From Sphingomonas sp. H160509 (lineage in GTDB: Bacteria; Pseudomonadota; Alphaproteobacteria; Sphingomonadales; Sphingomonadaceae), in the NCBI RefSeq assembly GCF_024124765.2, contig NZ_JAMXSR020000002.1, positions 1,263,001-1,327,000 on the forward strand: a stretch of 64,000 nt of DNA, read 5' to 3'. Below, one piece after another: positions 44,547 through 55,354 of this stretch (its first letter is position 1; each line of letters begins with the position of its first letter). The notes below the pieces were generated by a model. The model had not been told where the DNA came from. It did not search any database and saw only the letters and a program-made list of their open reading frames with translations. Position numbers and translations under genes: made by a program.

Positions 44547-45952
44547 CGCGTCATCCCCTGAAAATCATAACCACCACCCACCGCCAGCACGAGCTGCACG
44601 CGCTGTTGCGCGGCATCGGCGGCGAGGTCGGCATCGGCCTGTTCGGCGGCCAGCGTACGGACGTCGTTGTCGACGAGGTCGAGCCGGCTATCGAGGCCGC
44701 TCGACACGCGGATCGCGTTCAGCCGCCCGGTCTCGGCATAGCCGCGCACCACCTCGCGCTGTCGCTGCCGGTCCGCATCTAGCGCCCCGATCCGCGCCAC
44801 CGCGTCCCCCGCCTCGCGCACCGCACCGATCACCCGGTCGTTATAATCCGCGGTCGCCAGATCGAGCGCCGCGGTCGCGCCCGCGAGATCCGCCTTCAAC
44901 CGGCCATTGTCGAAGATCGGCAGATGGATCGCCGGCCCGACGCCGACCGTGCCGGCATCGAGCGAGAACAGATTGCCCAGCCCGACCGCCTGGAACCCCG
45001 CCAGCGCCGCCAGATTGACGTTCGGATAAAACGCCTTCCGCGCAACCTGACGCCCGGCGGCCGCGGCCTCGATTCGCGCCTGCGCCGCCGCGATATCGGC
45101 ACGCCGCGCGAGCAGGTCGGCGGGTACGGTCTTGGGCAACGGCAGCGCTGCATCGAGCCGCAACGCGGTCACGCCAATCGTCGCAGGATAATCCGCACCA
45201 CGCCCGGCCAGCGCCGCCAGCGCATTCTTCGCGAGCACCTGCGCCGCCTGCGCACGCAGCAACGCCTGCCGTGCCTGCGCCAGCAACGTCGTCGCGGCCT
45301 GCGCGTCGAGCTTGCTCGCAAGGTTGTTGCGGATCCGCACGTTCACGAGCCGAAGCGAATTCTGCCGCGTCGCGATCGTACGCTGGGCAATACCAGCCTG
45401 CGCCTCGGCGCGTTCGAGATCGATATAGGTCTGCACCACCGCCCCCGACAGCGCCATCCGCGCCGCCGCGACGTCGAGCGAAGCCGCACGCACCGACGCC
45501 CGAGCACCCTCGATCGCAGCCTTCTGACGTCCGAACAGATCGAGGTTCCAGCTGAGGTTCGCCGCGGTCGACCCGACGAACCGCGTCGACCCCGCATAGG
45601 GCGGCGGGATCGTGTAGCGCCCGCTCAGTCGCGCCAATTGCTCCTGCGCATCGAGCGTCACGTCGGGGCCGTTGTCCGCCCGCCGCGTCGAGAGCACGGC
45701 CTGCGCCTGCGCGACCCGTGCCAGCGCCGCATCGAGCGACGGGCTGCCCGCGACCGCATCGCGCACCAGCCGATCGAGTTGCGGATCGCCGAACGACCGC
45801 CACCAGTCGGCGGCGATCACCGGCGCGGCGTCCGGAGACAACCCCAGCGCCGTGGTCGATACCGGCTCCACGACGGTCTTCGACGCCGGGATCGCGCATC
45901 CCGCGAGCAGCCCCGCCACCGTGATCGGGGCTAGGGCAGTGCCAATTTTCAT
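44543..45952 (-). CDS. Outer-membrane efflux lipoprotein, NodT family
   Basis: A 469-aa TolC-like channel with lipoprotein signal MKIGTALAPITVAGLLAGCA (lipobox LAGC). Typical parts are ADWWRSFGDPQLDRLVRDAV, LSWNLDLFGRQKAAIEGARA, VVQTYIDLERAEAQAGIAQR, DLLARRADIAAAQARIEAAA and the FYPNVNLAALAGF strand, ending VQLVLAVGGGYDFQ. It completes a tripartite EmrAB-type exporter. ATG overlaps the marR stop and its stop overlaps the emrA start, so the first three genes are tightly coupled. The frame is intact. Confidence 0.94.
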   Translation of the reverse strand: MKIGTALAPITVAGLLAGCAIPASKTVVEPVSTTALGLSPDAAPVIAADWWRSFGDPQLDRLVRDAVAGSPSLDAALARVAQAQAVLSTRRADNGPDVTLDAQEQLARLSGRYTIPPPYAGSTRFVGSTAANLSWNLDLFGRQKAAIEGARASVRAASLDVAAARMALSGAVVQTYIDLERAEAQAGIAQRTIATRQNSLRLVNVRIRNNLASKLDAQAATTLLAQARQALLRAQAAQVLAKNALAALAGRGADYPATIGVTALRLDAALPLPKTVPADLLARRADIAAAQARIEAAAAGRQVARKAFYPNVNLAALAGFQAVGLGNLFSLDAGTVGVGPAIHLPIFDNGRLKADLAGATAALDLATADYNDRVIGAVREAGDAVARIGALDADRQRQREVVRGYAETGRLNAIRVSSGLDSRLDLVDNDVRTLAAEQADADLAADAAQQRVQLVLAVGGGYDFQGMTR

Positions 45953-46419
45953 GCGCGGCGTCCTTCGGTCAGAGCGTCGTCCAGCGTCGTGCGGAGTTTC
46001 TGCATCAGTTCGATCAACTTCTCGATTTCGGCCCGGTCCCAGCCCGTCAGCAGACTATTCCAGTATTCTATGATCTTATCGCGACACCGGATCGCGACCG
46101 CCTCACCGTCGGGCGTCAGCTCGAGATTGAGCACCCGCCGGTCGTCGCTCGCCCGCGACCGCGTGACCCACCCGTTCTGCTCCATCGCGTCGACCAGCCG
46201 CGTCGTCGCACCCTTGTCGTGCGACAGATCCCGCGCGAGGTCGGCACACGTCGCCGCCCGGCCTGCGAGGATGGACATGAGCGCCGACCACTGCGTCCCG
46301 GACAGACCCTCCGCCGCGAACACCGGCTCGATCAGGCTCTGCCCGATCTGATGGATCCGCCGCGCGAGGTAGCCGAGCGAGCAGTCCGGTCCGAATTCCG
46401 ATTTGGTGTAAAACGCCAT
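45949..46419 (-). CDS. MarR-family repressor of the Emr-type efflux operon
   Basis: A 156-aa winged-helix regulator. It reads MAFYTKSEFGPDCSLGYLAR, QWSALMSILAGRAATCADLA, DLSHDKGATTRLVDAMEQNG (recognition helix) and RSRASDDRRVLNLELTPDGE (wing). Its start, ATG 46417-46419, is three bases from a perfect 14-bp palindrome, a probable autoregulatory operator. As first gene of the operon with an outer-membrane factor, EmrA and EmrB, it most likely senses a phenolic or drug-like ligand and derepresses export. Confidence 0.94.
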   Translation of the reverse strand: MAFYTKSEFGPDCSLGYLARRIHQIGQSLIEPVFAAEGLSGTQWSALMSILAGRAATCADLARDLSHDKGATTRLVDAMEQNGWVTRSRASDDRRVLNLELTPDGEAVAIRCRDKIIEYWNSLLTGWDRAEIEKLIELMQKLRTTLDDALTEGRRA

Positions 46420-46422
46420 TTC

Positions 46423-46436
46423 GTTGCCATGGCAAC
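46423..46436. promoter_or_regulatory. Candidate MarR operator
   Basis: GTTGCCATGGCAAC is a perfect 14-bp palindrome three bases upstream of the marR start. A looser half-similar site, TTGCCCAGGCA, follows at 46439-46449. The position would block initiation of the whole operon. Confidence 0.7.
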
Positions 46437-46556
46437 CATTGCCCAGGCAGTCAATTGCGCGTTTTGCATGTGAGGTGATGACGGCGGACTGGTGGATGGC
46501 CGCGACTCGAAAGCGCTCGGTCCCCCGGATCTCAGGCAGGCTTGGCCGCGAATACG

Positions 46557-46590
46557 AAAAGGGCCACCCGCACGAGCGGATGACCCTTTC
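46557..46590 (-). terminator. Terminator after the autotransporter gene
   Basis: On the minus strand AAAGGG and CCCTTT arms, with an inner GCGG..CCGC-type stem and ACGA-like loop, end in TTTT. It lies 31 bases past the stop of the autotransporter and separates it from the MarR operon promoter. Confidence 0.7.
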
Positions 46591-46620
46591 GCCATTCCAA
46601 CGATCTGGAACTGCCCCCGA

Positions 46621-49600
46621 TCAGAAGCGGATCTTGATCGAGCCCTTGTACGACTGGTTCGACACGTCCTTGCGCTCGACGGTGGTGTCCGCACCGACCG
46701 AGATGTCGACGCTGTCACCGACCAGCGTCAGCCTCGCGCTGATCTCGCCCCAGTTCTTGTCCTGCCCAACCAGCGCGAACAGTGCGTTCGGACCGATCCC
46801 GCCGACGAAGTTCGCACCGAACACGCCCGGCGTCGACTGGAAGTCGTGGACGTAGTTCGCCGCAGCATACGGCCGGATCGAGGTGCCGCCGCTGAGCGTC
46901 AGCCCGGCGCGACCCTGCAGGCTGTCGAAACTGTCGCGATCGACGAACAGAGCCGGTCCGCCGCCATTCTCGATCGACTTGCCGAAGCCGATATGGCTTG
47001 CACGCATCGACACGCGCGGGCCGACCTTGAGCATCGACAGGTCGAACGCCTTGCCGAGCCCGACCTCGCTGACGACGGTCAACGCGTTGTCGGTGCCGCG
47101 CAGACGATAGCTGGTGCCGACGAAGCCGACATTGCGATCGGTCTTGGCGACGAACGCGCCTGCGCTGAACTGCGTATCGAGGACGATCCCCGATGCCGTC
47201 TCCAGCTTGCCGTACAGCGTGCCCTGGAACAGCTCGCCCTTCGCGCGCTGCGCGATCCCGCCGGTGGTGCCGTCGGTGTTGGTGTACGAGAACGAGAAGC
47301 CGATCACGCCGCCCTCGCCTGCCTGCTTCTCAACGCCCACAGCCGCGAAATAGCCGTCGAACTTGTCATGCCCGCCGAACGGATTGGTCCCCGGCATCGA
47401 CCGGCTCTTGCCGTCGATATAGCCGCCCGCGATGAAGCCGCTCATGTCGTCGGGCAGACGACCCTGCTGCAGCACGGTGCCGCTCGAATCGCTCATCGTG
47501 TCCTGCCCGCCGGGAAGGTCGCTCGCCATCAGCGAGGCGACCTGGACCGGCTTGCCGATCAGCGCCAGCGTACCGCCGAGCCCGCCACGCGTATCGATCT
47601 GCGCAATGTGATCACGGTAGAAGCGCGACATCGTGTCGATCGACGCGACGCCGAGGTTCGACTTGAGCGTTTCGGCCCGCGGCGCAAGGCCCTCCAGCGT
47701 CGAGCGGATCGTCGCCGCGTTCTGCAGGTCGAGCGAGCCATAGACGTTGCTCAGCGCCGCATAGTTGGACCGGTTCTGGTCGAGCAGCCCGGCATAGGCC
47801 GACTGGACCGGCGTTGCATCGACGACGTTGCGATACTGACCCGCGAGGATCCGCACCTGCACCGCGTTGGCACTGTAGACATAGCTCGGTGTCAGGACCG
47901 CGCTCAGCGGGGTCGCCGCACCGAACGCGCCCGTGATGCCGCCCTGTGCGGTCAGGATCGTGTAGAGATCGTTATACCGCACGGTATAGCCGGCGACCGG
48001 CGCGAACCCGACGCGACCGCTGAGGCTGATGATGCCGTTGGTCGCGGCCCCTGCCGCATTGAACGTCGTCGCCGCGAAGGCGAGCTTGTCCGAGGTGCCG
48101 TTCGGGCCGAGATCGACCAGCAGGTTGGTGCTCGAGGCGAGCACGCCGTTGCCGCCGATCGTCAGCGTGCCGATCGTCCCCGTCGTGCCGGGTGCGATCA
48201 TCCCGGCGACGCTGGTGAAGAACGGCGTGTTGATCCGCCCCGAACCGGTCAGCATGCCCGACAGCATGAAGTAATCGCCGGGCGTCGAGATCACGCCGTC
48301 GTTCTGGACGACGCCGGTCACCTGGTTGATCGCCATCAGGCTGGTGAGCGACCCGGCCGACGTCACCGCCAGCTTCGCCGTGCTGCCCGCGACGGTGAAC
48401 TTGTCGACCGTCACCGCCGAGTTCAGCGTGGTCGTGCCCGCAGCCGACAGCGTGACGTCGTAATAGCGTGCGCTGCGCTGCGTCGTGCGATCGGGGTCGA
48501 TGTTGTTCGGCACGAAATTGCTCGCACCCGGCAGGCCGTTGGCGAGCGTCGGCGACAGGACCGCCAGTGCTACTGCATCGCCACCAGCGCCGGTGGTACC
48601 CGCCTGCGCGATGCTCTCGGCGCTACCGCCGAGCGTCGCGATATCCACGCTGGTCTTCTGCGCAATCGACTCGACGATCTTGCCTTCGCCGACCGTACCC
48701 GGTGCGCCCTTCGACGCAACGGCAACACCAGCCGCAGCCGATGTCGTTGCGCCATTGGTCGCAACCGGCTTGCCGTCGACATAGGTGACGTTGGTCTTGA
48801 TGTCTAAACAGACGTCGATGCCGAAACCAGGCTCCTGATCGCAAATCTGTCCGAACTTGTTCGCGTCTCCTGCTATCCCGGCCCCGGTCGTGGTCGGCAC
48901 GCCGTTCACAAGCTTGCCGTCGACGATGATCTGGTAATTCGGATCGAGCGCCGTCACCCAATGCGACGCATCGGTCCACAGCCCGTCGCCAGTCTTCGTC
49001 TGTGCATAGCGGTAAGGATTGTTCGCCGCGATATAGTCCGAGAACAGGTATAGCGGCTGGTAAAAGCTCGCCGTGCCATAGGCGCCGAATGGCTGTTCGT
49101 TGAAAAAGCGATTGCCGCCCGACAGCACGCCGATCACGACCTGTTTGGCGAACGTCCGATCGAGGATCAGCGGACCGCCCGAATCACCACCCGCCGTCGT
49201 GCCTTCCTTGGCCAGCGGCGCGTCCTTGAACACGTTGAAATCATACGGGCTTGCAGCAGCGGTGCCATGGCGGGGATCGTCGAAATCGAGCTGGTACAGG
49301 TTCTGCGGCATGCCATCGATGGAGCCATAGAGGAACCCGTTCAGGTCATCGAACGAGCCGAGGATACCGATCGTGTTCTCGGCGATGCGGCGGCGGTAAT
49401 CGATGCCGTTGGTGTCGCCGACCAGCGTGCCGCCCTGACCGCTGCGACCATAGCCGGTGATCGTGACGTGATAGCCGGTTCCGGTGGTGTCGCCGATCGA
49501 CGCAGGCGCGGGCAGTGCCGACAGCAGCAGCGCCCAGGTCGGCACGTTGGCCGCCGGCGTATCCAGCGTCGCGATCGCGACGTCGCCCTGCAGGAAGTTC

Positions 49601-50211
49601 TGCGAGAGCCCGAGCTTCAGCGAGTCGGCGTTATAGACGACCTGGTTGACGTTATAGAGGAAGTTGGCGGTGTTGGTCTTGTACTGCTGCGTGTTGACTG
49701 CGCCGGTCGCGGTCGTCGGCAGGAACCAGTCGAGCAGGGCCGGACGGTTGTTCTGCTGGAAACCGAACGCGATCGGGATGCCACCGCCCTGCGCACCATA
49801 GCCCCAGGGGTTCTGCGCGCCGGTGCCGGCGGCGTTCTCGTTCACGCAGTGCGCGGCGAAGATCACCGTGCGCGGATTGATCAGCGTCCCCGTGCACAGG
49901 CCGACGCCGCCGCCGCCCGTCGAGATCGTCATCTGGCCTACGCCGTTGACGCCGTTGCCGGGATCCTGCGCGGTCGTCGGCGTGCCGGGCGCCGAAATCA
50001 CGATGTTCGGTTCGGACACGAGGTCGGCGGGGTTCAGCGCGCTTGAATAGGCGATCGATTCAGGCCGCGGCAGGCGATCCTGCGCGGCCGCGATCGACGG
50101 CAGCGCCGCCGCGGCGAGCAACGCCGTCGAGGTCAGCAAGGCCGCGCGTGCATGGCGCGATCCGGTGCGTGCGCCGCGCGTGCGCGAGGTAGCGATAGTC
50201 GTCACATTCAT
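46621..50211 (-). CDS. Autotransporter with trypsin-like serine protease passenger
   Basis: A 1196-aa type V secreted protein. The signal peptide is long (MNVTTIATSRTRGARTGSRH, hydrophobic core to SIAAAQD). The passenger begins with an S1 (chymotrypsin-fold) domain: GVGLCTGTLINPRTVIFAAH with catalytic His in AAHC, Asp in QGDVAIATLD, and Ser in TTAGGDSGGPLI. A beta-solenoid stalk follows (GSLTSLMAINQVTGVVQNDG, TGTIGTLTIGGNG). About 270 C-terminal residues form the autotransporter barrel (SGFIAGGYIDGKS, GAFVAKTDRN) ending KGSIKIRF with the terminal Phe. ATG 50211 follows AAGGGG. The frame is intact despite its length. It may be self-cleaving or act on surface or host proteins. Confidence 0.93.
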   Translation of the reverse strand: MNVTTIATSRTRGARTGSRHARAALLTSTALLAAAALPSIAAAQDRLPRPESIAYSSALNPADLVSEPNIVISAPGTPTTAQDPGNGVNGVGQMTISTGGGGVGLCTGTLINPRTVIFAAHCVNENAAGTGAQNPWGYGAQGGGIPIAFGFQQNNRPALLDWFLPTTATGAVNTQQYKTNTANFLYNVNQVVYNADSLKLGLSQNFLQGDVAIATLDTPAANVPTWALLLSALPAPASIGDTTGTGYHVTITGYGRSGQGGTLVGDTNGIDYRRRIAENTIGILGSFDDLNGFLYGSIDGMPQNLYQLDFDDPRHGTAAASPYDFNVFKDAPLAKEGTTAGGDSGGPLILDRTFAKQVVIGVLSGGNRFFNEQPFGAYGTASFYQPLYLFSDYIAANNPYRYAQTKTGDGLWTDASHWVTALDPNYQIIVDGKLVNGVPTTTGAGIAGDANKFGQICDQEPGFGIDVCLDIKTNVTYVDGKPVATNGATTSAAAGVAVASKGAPGTVGEGKIVESIAQKTSVDIATLGGSAESIAQAGTTGAGGDAVALAVLSPTLANGLPGASNFVPNNIDPDRTTQRSARYYDVTLSAAGTTTLNSAVTVDKFTVAGSTAKLAVTSAGSLTSLMAINQVTGVVQNDGVISTPGDYFMLSGMLTGSGRINTPFFTSVAGMIAPGTTGTIGTLTIGGNGVLASSTNLLVDLGPNGTSDKLAFAATTFNAAGAATNGIISLSGRVGFAPVAGYTVRYNDLYTILTAQGGITGAFGAATPLSAVLTPSYVYSANAVQVRILAGQYRNVVDATPVQSAYAGLLDQNRSNYAALSNVYGSLDLQNAATIRSTLEGLAPRAETLKSNLGVASIDTMSRFYRDHIAQIDTRGGLGGTLALIGKPVQVASLMASDLPGGQDTMSDSSGTVLQQGRLPDDMSGFIAGGYIDGKSRSMPGTNPFGGHDKFDGYFAAVGVEKQAGEGGVIGFSFSYTNTDGTTGGIAQRAKGELFQGTLYGKLETASGIVLDTQFSAGAFVAKTDRNVGFVGTSYRLRGTDNALTVVSEVGLGKAFDLSMLKVGPRVSMRASHIGFGKSIENGGGPALFVDRDSFDSLQGRAGLTLSGGTSIRPYAAANYVHDFQSTPGVFGANFVGGIGPNALFALVGQDKNWGEISARLTLVGDSVDISVGADTTVERKDVSNQSYKGSIKIRF

Positions 50212-50430
50212 CCCCTTGTCCGCGCCGCCCGCTGTGGGGCGTACGCCAATGTGACGAGGGTATGCAGACCATTTTGGGAACGCAATCAATGACTACGCTT
50301 CGTTCACGCTATTGTAATATTCCGTCGCGAACGTTGTAAAATTGTCACCGCGAGGCCGTTCTGGGCCATTCGATGTTTCACCGCGCCGCGAGCGTTACTG
50401 CTCCCTCGGTTGGCTCAGAATTGGGTATTG

Positions 50431-50580
50431 TCAGGCGCTCGCCGGAGGAGTGTCCGCCAGTTCGTCGAGACAATGCGCGAGCAACGCTGCCATCAGGTAT
50501 CGCTGCTGACCGTCGGCAATCGCCAACGCGTTTTCGATTGCGTCACGGAGAATCTGGGTGTCGTCGGTATTGTCGCCCAT
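50431..50580 (-). CDS. Very small acidic protein (49 aa), unknown
   Basis: It reads MGDNTDDTQILRDAIENALA, IADGQQRYLMAALLAHCLDE and LADTPPASA. It is a compact two-helix acidic protein with clear coding character. The helix-turn-helix-like spacing is of a hairpin, not a DNA-binding motif. No family is recognised. It lies upstream of the autotransporter on the same strand with 219 bases between, where an AT-rich promoter-like region (TTGTAATATTCC at 50321) is seen. Confidence 0.5.
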   Translation of the reverse strand: MGDNTDDTQILRDAIENALAIADGQQRYLMAALLAHCLDELADTPPASA

Positions 50581-50711
50581 GCCCTGTGTTCGGGTATGAT
50601 GCGACGCCGCGCAATGTGAGAGGTTATCCTCGCCGTTACCAACCTGAGTTAGTCTTTAGAATGACATGATTTTTGCTAGCGCGTCGCAACCGCGATCTGT
50701 CATGTTAGCGT

Positions 50712-51063
50712 ATGGCAATCGACACCGACTCGGCCCGCACCGCGGAAAACCTCCTCACGGTACGCGACATGCGCGGGGGACATATTTCCCAGCGAAATCT
50801 TCGACGAACACGCATGGAACATGCTGTTGCGGCTGTTCGTCGCCGAAGCCAGCGATGAAGCCATTACCGCACCCGACCTGATGGCGCTCACGAAGACGCC
50901 GCCGGCGGTGGGCCAGCGCTGGCTCGCCCATCTCGTCGCGGATGCGCAGATCGAGCCCTATTCGGACGGCGGCACTATAACGCTCACCCGTTCCGCGGTC
51001 GATCGCATGAACATGTTCCTGCGACGCGCGGCCGGCGTCCACGAAAGCGATGGTCCCGCCTGA
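50712..51063 (+). CDS. Small winged-helix-like protein (one frameshift)
   Basis: With one G removed from the run 50775-50779 the gene encodes 116 aa. It begins MAIDTDSARTAENLLTVRDM, then RGDIFPSEIFDEHAWNMLLR, LFVAEASDEAITAPDLMALT, KTPPAVGQRWLAHLVADAQI and GTITLTRSAVDRMNMFLRRA. The pattern (helix, LLRLF, a T-x-P recognition-like helix, GQRWLAHL, beta wing, LT) resembles MarR-type or similar winged helices found in sphingomonads, often as accessory regulators. It precedes aconitase but is separated from it by 204 bases. The DNA-binding role is an inference. Confidence 0.65.
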
Positions 51064-51267
51064 CGCGCCAGTGCACTCGTCCACTCGGCAACGCGCAGGC
51101 GGAATAACCGGCCCACGGCACTCCCGCGCCCTTCCCCGATGCGCTCCCCCTTGCTAAGGCCCCTCCGGTAACAGCATTTTTCGCTCGGTCCCCGACGCGC
51201 CCGCGTGGCCTATACGGCTGCTTTCCCCTCGGCGCCCGGCGGCCCGACGCCCACGGGAAGGACCCCT

Positions 51268-53954
<2,687 letters not shown>

Positions 53955-53963
53955 GACTGCGCT

Positions 53964-54090
53964 ACGATCCTCCCCCCGCAAGGGGGAGGTGACGCCGTAG
54001 GCGACGGGGGAAGACACGGAACAGAGGTTGCCCTTACCTCCCCCTCCGTCAGACAAGCGCCTGCCACTTCCCCCTTGCGGGGGAGGATCG
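53964..54090. repeat. Intergenic inverted repeat, family C (copy 3)
   Basis: CGATCCTCCCCCCGCAAGGG faces CCCCCTTGCGGGGGAGGATC, with an inner pair GACGGGGGAAG and TCCCCCTCCGTC. It follows aconitase directly. Confidence 0.88.
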
Positions 54091-54156
54091 ATAGACTTCC
54101 AAAATCTCAAGCTATTGCCGCGCGCCCCGCGTCGCGATTCCCCGCGCTTCCAGGAC

Positions 54157-54189
54157 AAAAAAAGGCGGGGCGATCGCAAGGATCGCCCC
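54157..54189 (-). terminator. Rho-independent terminator (minus strand)
   Basis: GGGGCGATC (54167-54175) and GATCGCCCC (54181-54189) form a perfect 9-bp stem with a 5-base loop. In the minus direction it is followed by GCC and TTTTTTT at 54163-54157. It is the clearest intrinsic terminator in the window. Confidence 0.88.
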
Positions 54190-54300
54190 GTAGTTCAGGG
54201 AGAAGACCGGGACAGGGGAGACCCGGTCAAGTCGCCGTCCACAGGGGGAGAGGGAGCGGCGACGCACTCCCCTTCGCGCCGATATGTTGCAGGGATATGT
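54157..54300 (-). ncRNA. Candidate small RNA with three hairpins and a strong terminator
   Basis: Read on the minus strand, the region holds GTCGCCG/CGGCGAC (54231-54263) with a C/T-rich 19-base loop. Next comes GACCGGG/CCCGGTC (54205-54228) with loop TCTCCCCTGT. The last is the terminator stem GGGGCGATC/GATCGCCCC followed by seven T. There is no convincing coding frame. The pyrimidine loops resemble anti-Shine-Dalgarno loops of alphaproteobacterial alpha-r14 (suhB) type RNAs, but that link is an inference. The 5' end is not determined. Confidence 0.5.
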
Positions 54301-54360
54301 CGAACACGGCGAATGACGAACTTTTCACCTGATGGAATTCGAAGGTACACGCGCTGTCGC

Positions 54361-54480
54361 AATCCTCCCCCGCCAGGGGGAGGTGGCAGGCGCCAGCCTG
54401 ACGGAGGGGGAGGAAACGATAACGCCGGGTGCGTGTCCTCCCCTCCGTCACCTTCGGCGCCCCCTGGCGGGGGAGGATCG
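54361..54480. repeat. Intergenic inverted repeat, family C (copy 4)
   Basis: AATCCTCCCCCGCCAGGGGG faces CCCCTGGCGGGGGAGGATCG, with inner GACGGAGGGGGAGG and CCTCCCCTCCGTC. Two family C copies thus bracket the candidate small RNA. Confidence 0.88.
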
Positions 54481-54483
54481 AGA

Positions 54484-55354
54484 TCAAAATCCGAATGCCC
54501 GCCCCGCCACGGCATCCAGCTTCGCCACCAACGCCGGATCGCGAGCCTCCCGCGCCGTGATGATCGCGCTATCGAGGCACGTATCGATCGGCGAAGCATC
54601 CCGCTCCACCGGCAATGCGCGCAGCAACGCCATCACCATCGCCCGAGCCTTCGCCGCATTCGCGCCAAGCTGCGCCACGACCTGCGCGACATCGACGCCC
54701 GCCTCGTCCTCACGCCAGCAATCGTAATCGGTCACCATCCCGACCAGCGCGTACGGAAGCTCCGCCTCCCGCGCGAGCTTCGCCTCGGGCATCGCGGTCA
54801 TCCCGATCACGTCGCAGCCCCATTGGCGGTAGAGCCGGCTTTCCGCCCGCGTCGAGAATTGCGGGCCTTCCATCGCGAGATAGGTGCCGCGATCGTCGAC
54901 CTGCGCACCCGCCTCACGCGCGGCGTCGGCGGCATAGCGTGACAGCCGCGGACAAACCGGATCCGCCATCGACACATGCGCGACGAGGCCGGTGCCGAAG
55001 AAGCTCGACGGCCGCCCCTTGGTACGATCGACGAACTGGTCGACGACGGTGAAACTGCCGGGCGGGCGCTGCTCGACGAGCGATCCGACCGACGACACCG
55101 CCAGCACGTCCGTCACGCCGAGCCGCTTCAGCGCGTCGATATTGGCGCGCGCGTTGAGGTCGGAGGGGGATATCCGATGCCCCCGCCCATGCCGCGGCAG
55201 GAACGCCACCCCCGACATGCCCGACGCGCCCGGTATAGATCGCATCGGACGGCTCGCCCCAAGGCGTCTCCACCGTCTGCCAGCGCCCGTCCTCGATTCC
55301 GTCGACCGCGTACAACCCCGAGCCGCCGATGATCCCGATCGTCCAGCCGCTCAT
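54484..55354 (-). CDS. mtnP: S-methyl-5'-thioadenosine phosphorylase (one frameshift)
   Basis: Splits methylthioadenosine into adenine and methylthioribose-1-phosphate in the methionine salvage pathway. It begins MSGWTIGIIGGSGLYAVDGI, WGEPSDAIYTGRVGHVG; after removal of one base in the C run 55209-55213 it continues VAFLPRHGRGHRISPSDLNA, RANIDALKRLGV, TYLAMEGPQFSTRAESRLYR and GCDVIGMTAMPEAKLAREAE. This is full length at 289 aa. The ATG at 55352-55354 overlaps the stop of the upstream permease gene (ATGA). Confidence 0.93.

Noticed and set aside
46492..48807. Long plus-strand open frame (over 700 codons) opposite the autotransporter gene
   Set aside because: It is rich in Arg, Asp and Ala without domain structure and mirrors third-position GC bias of the real minus-strand gene.
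54227..54340. Small peptide gene on the minus strand within the candidate small RNA
   Set aside because: Only short frames with weak codon bias and no ribosome binding site; hairpins explain the sequence better.
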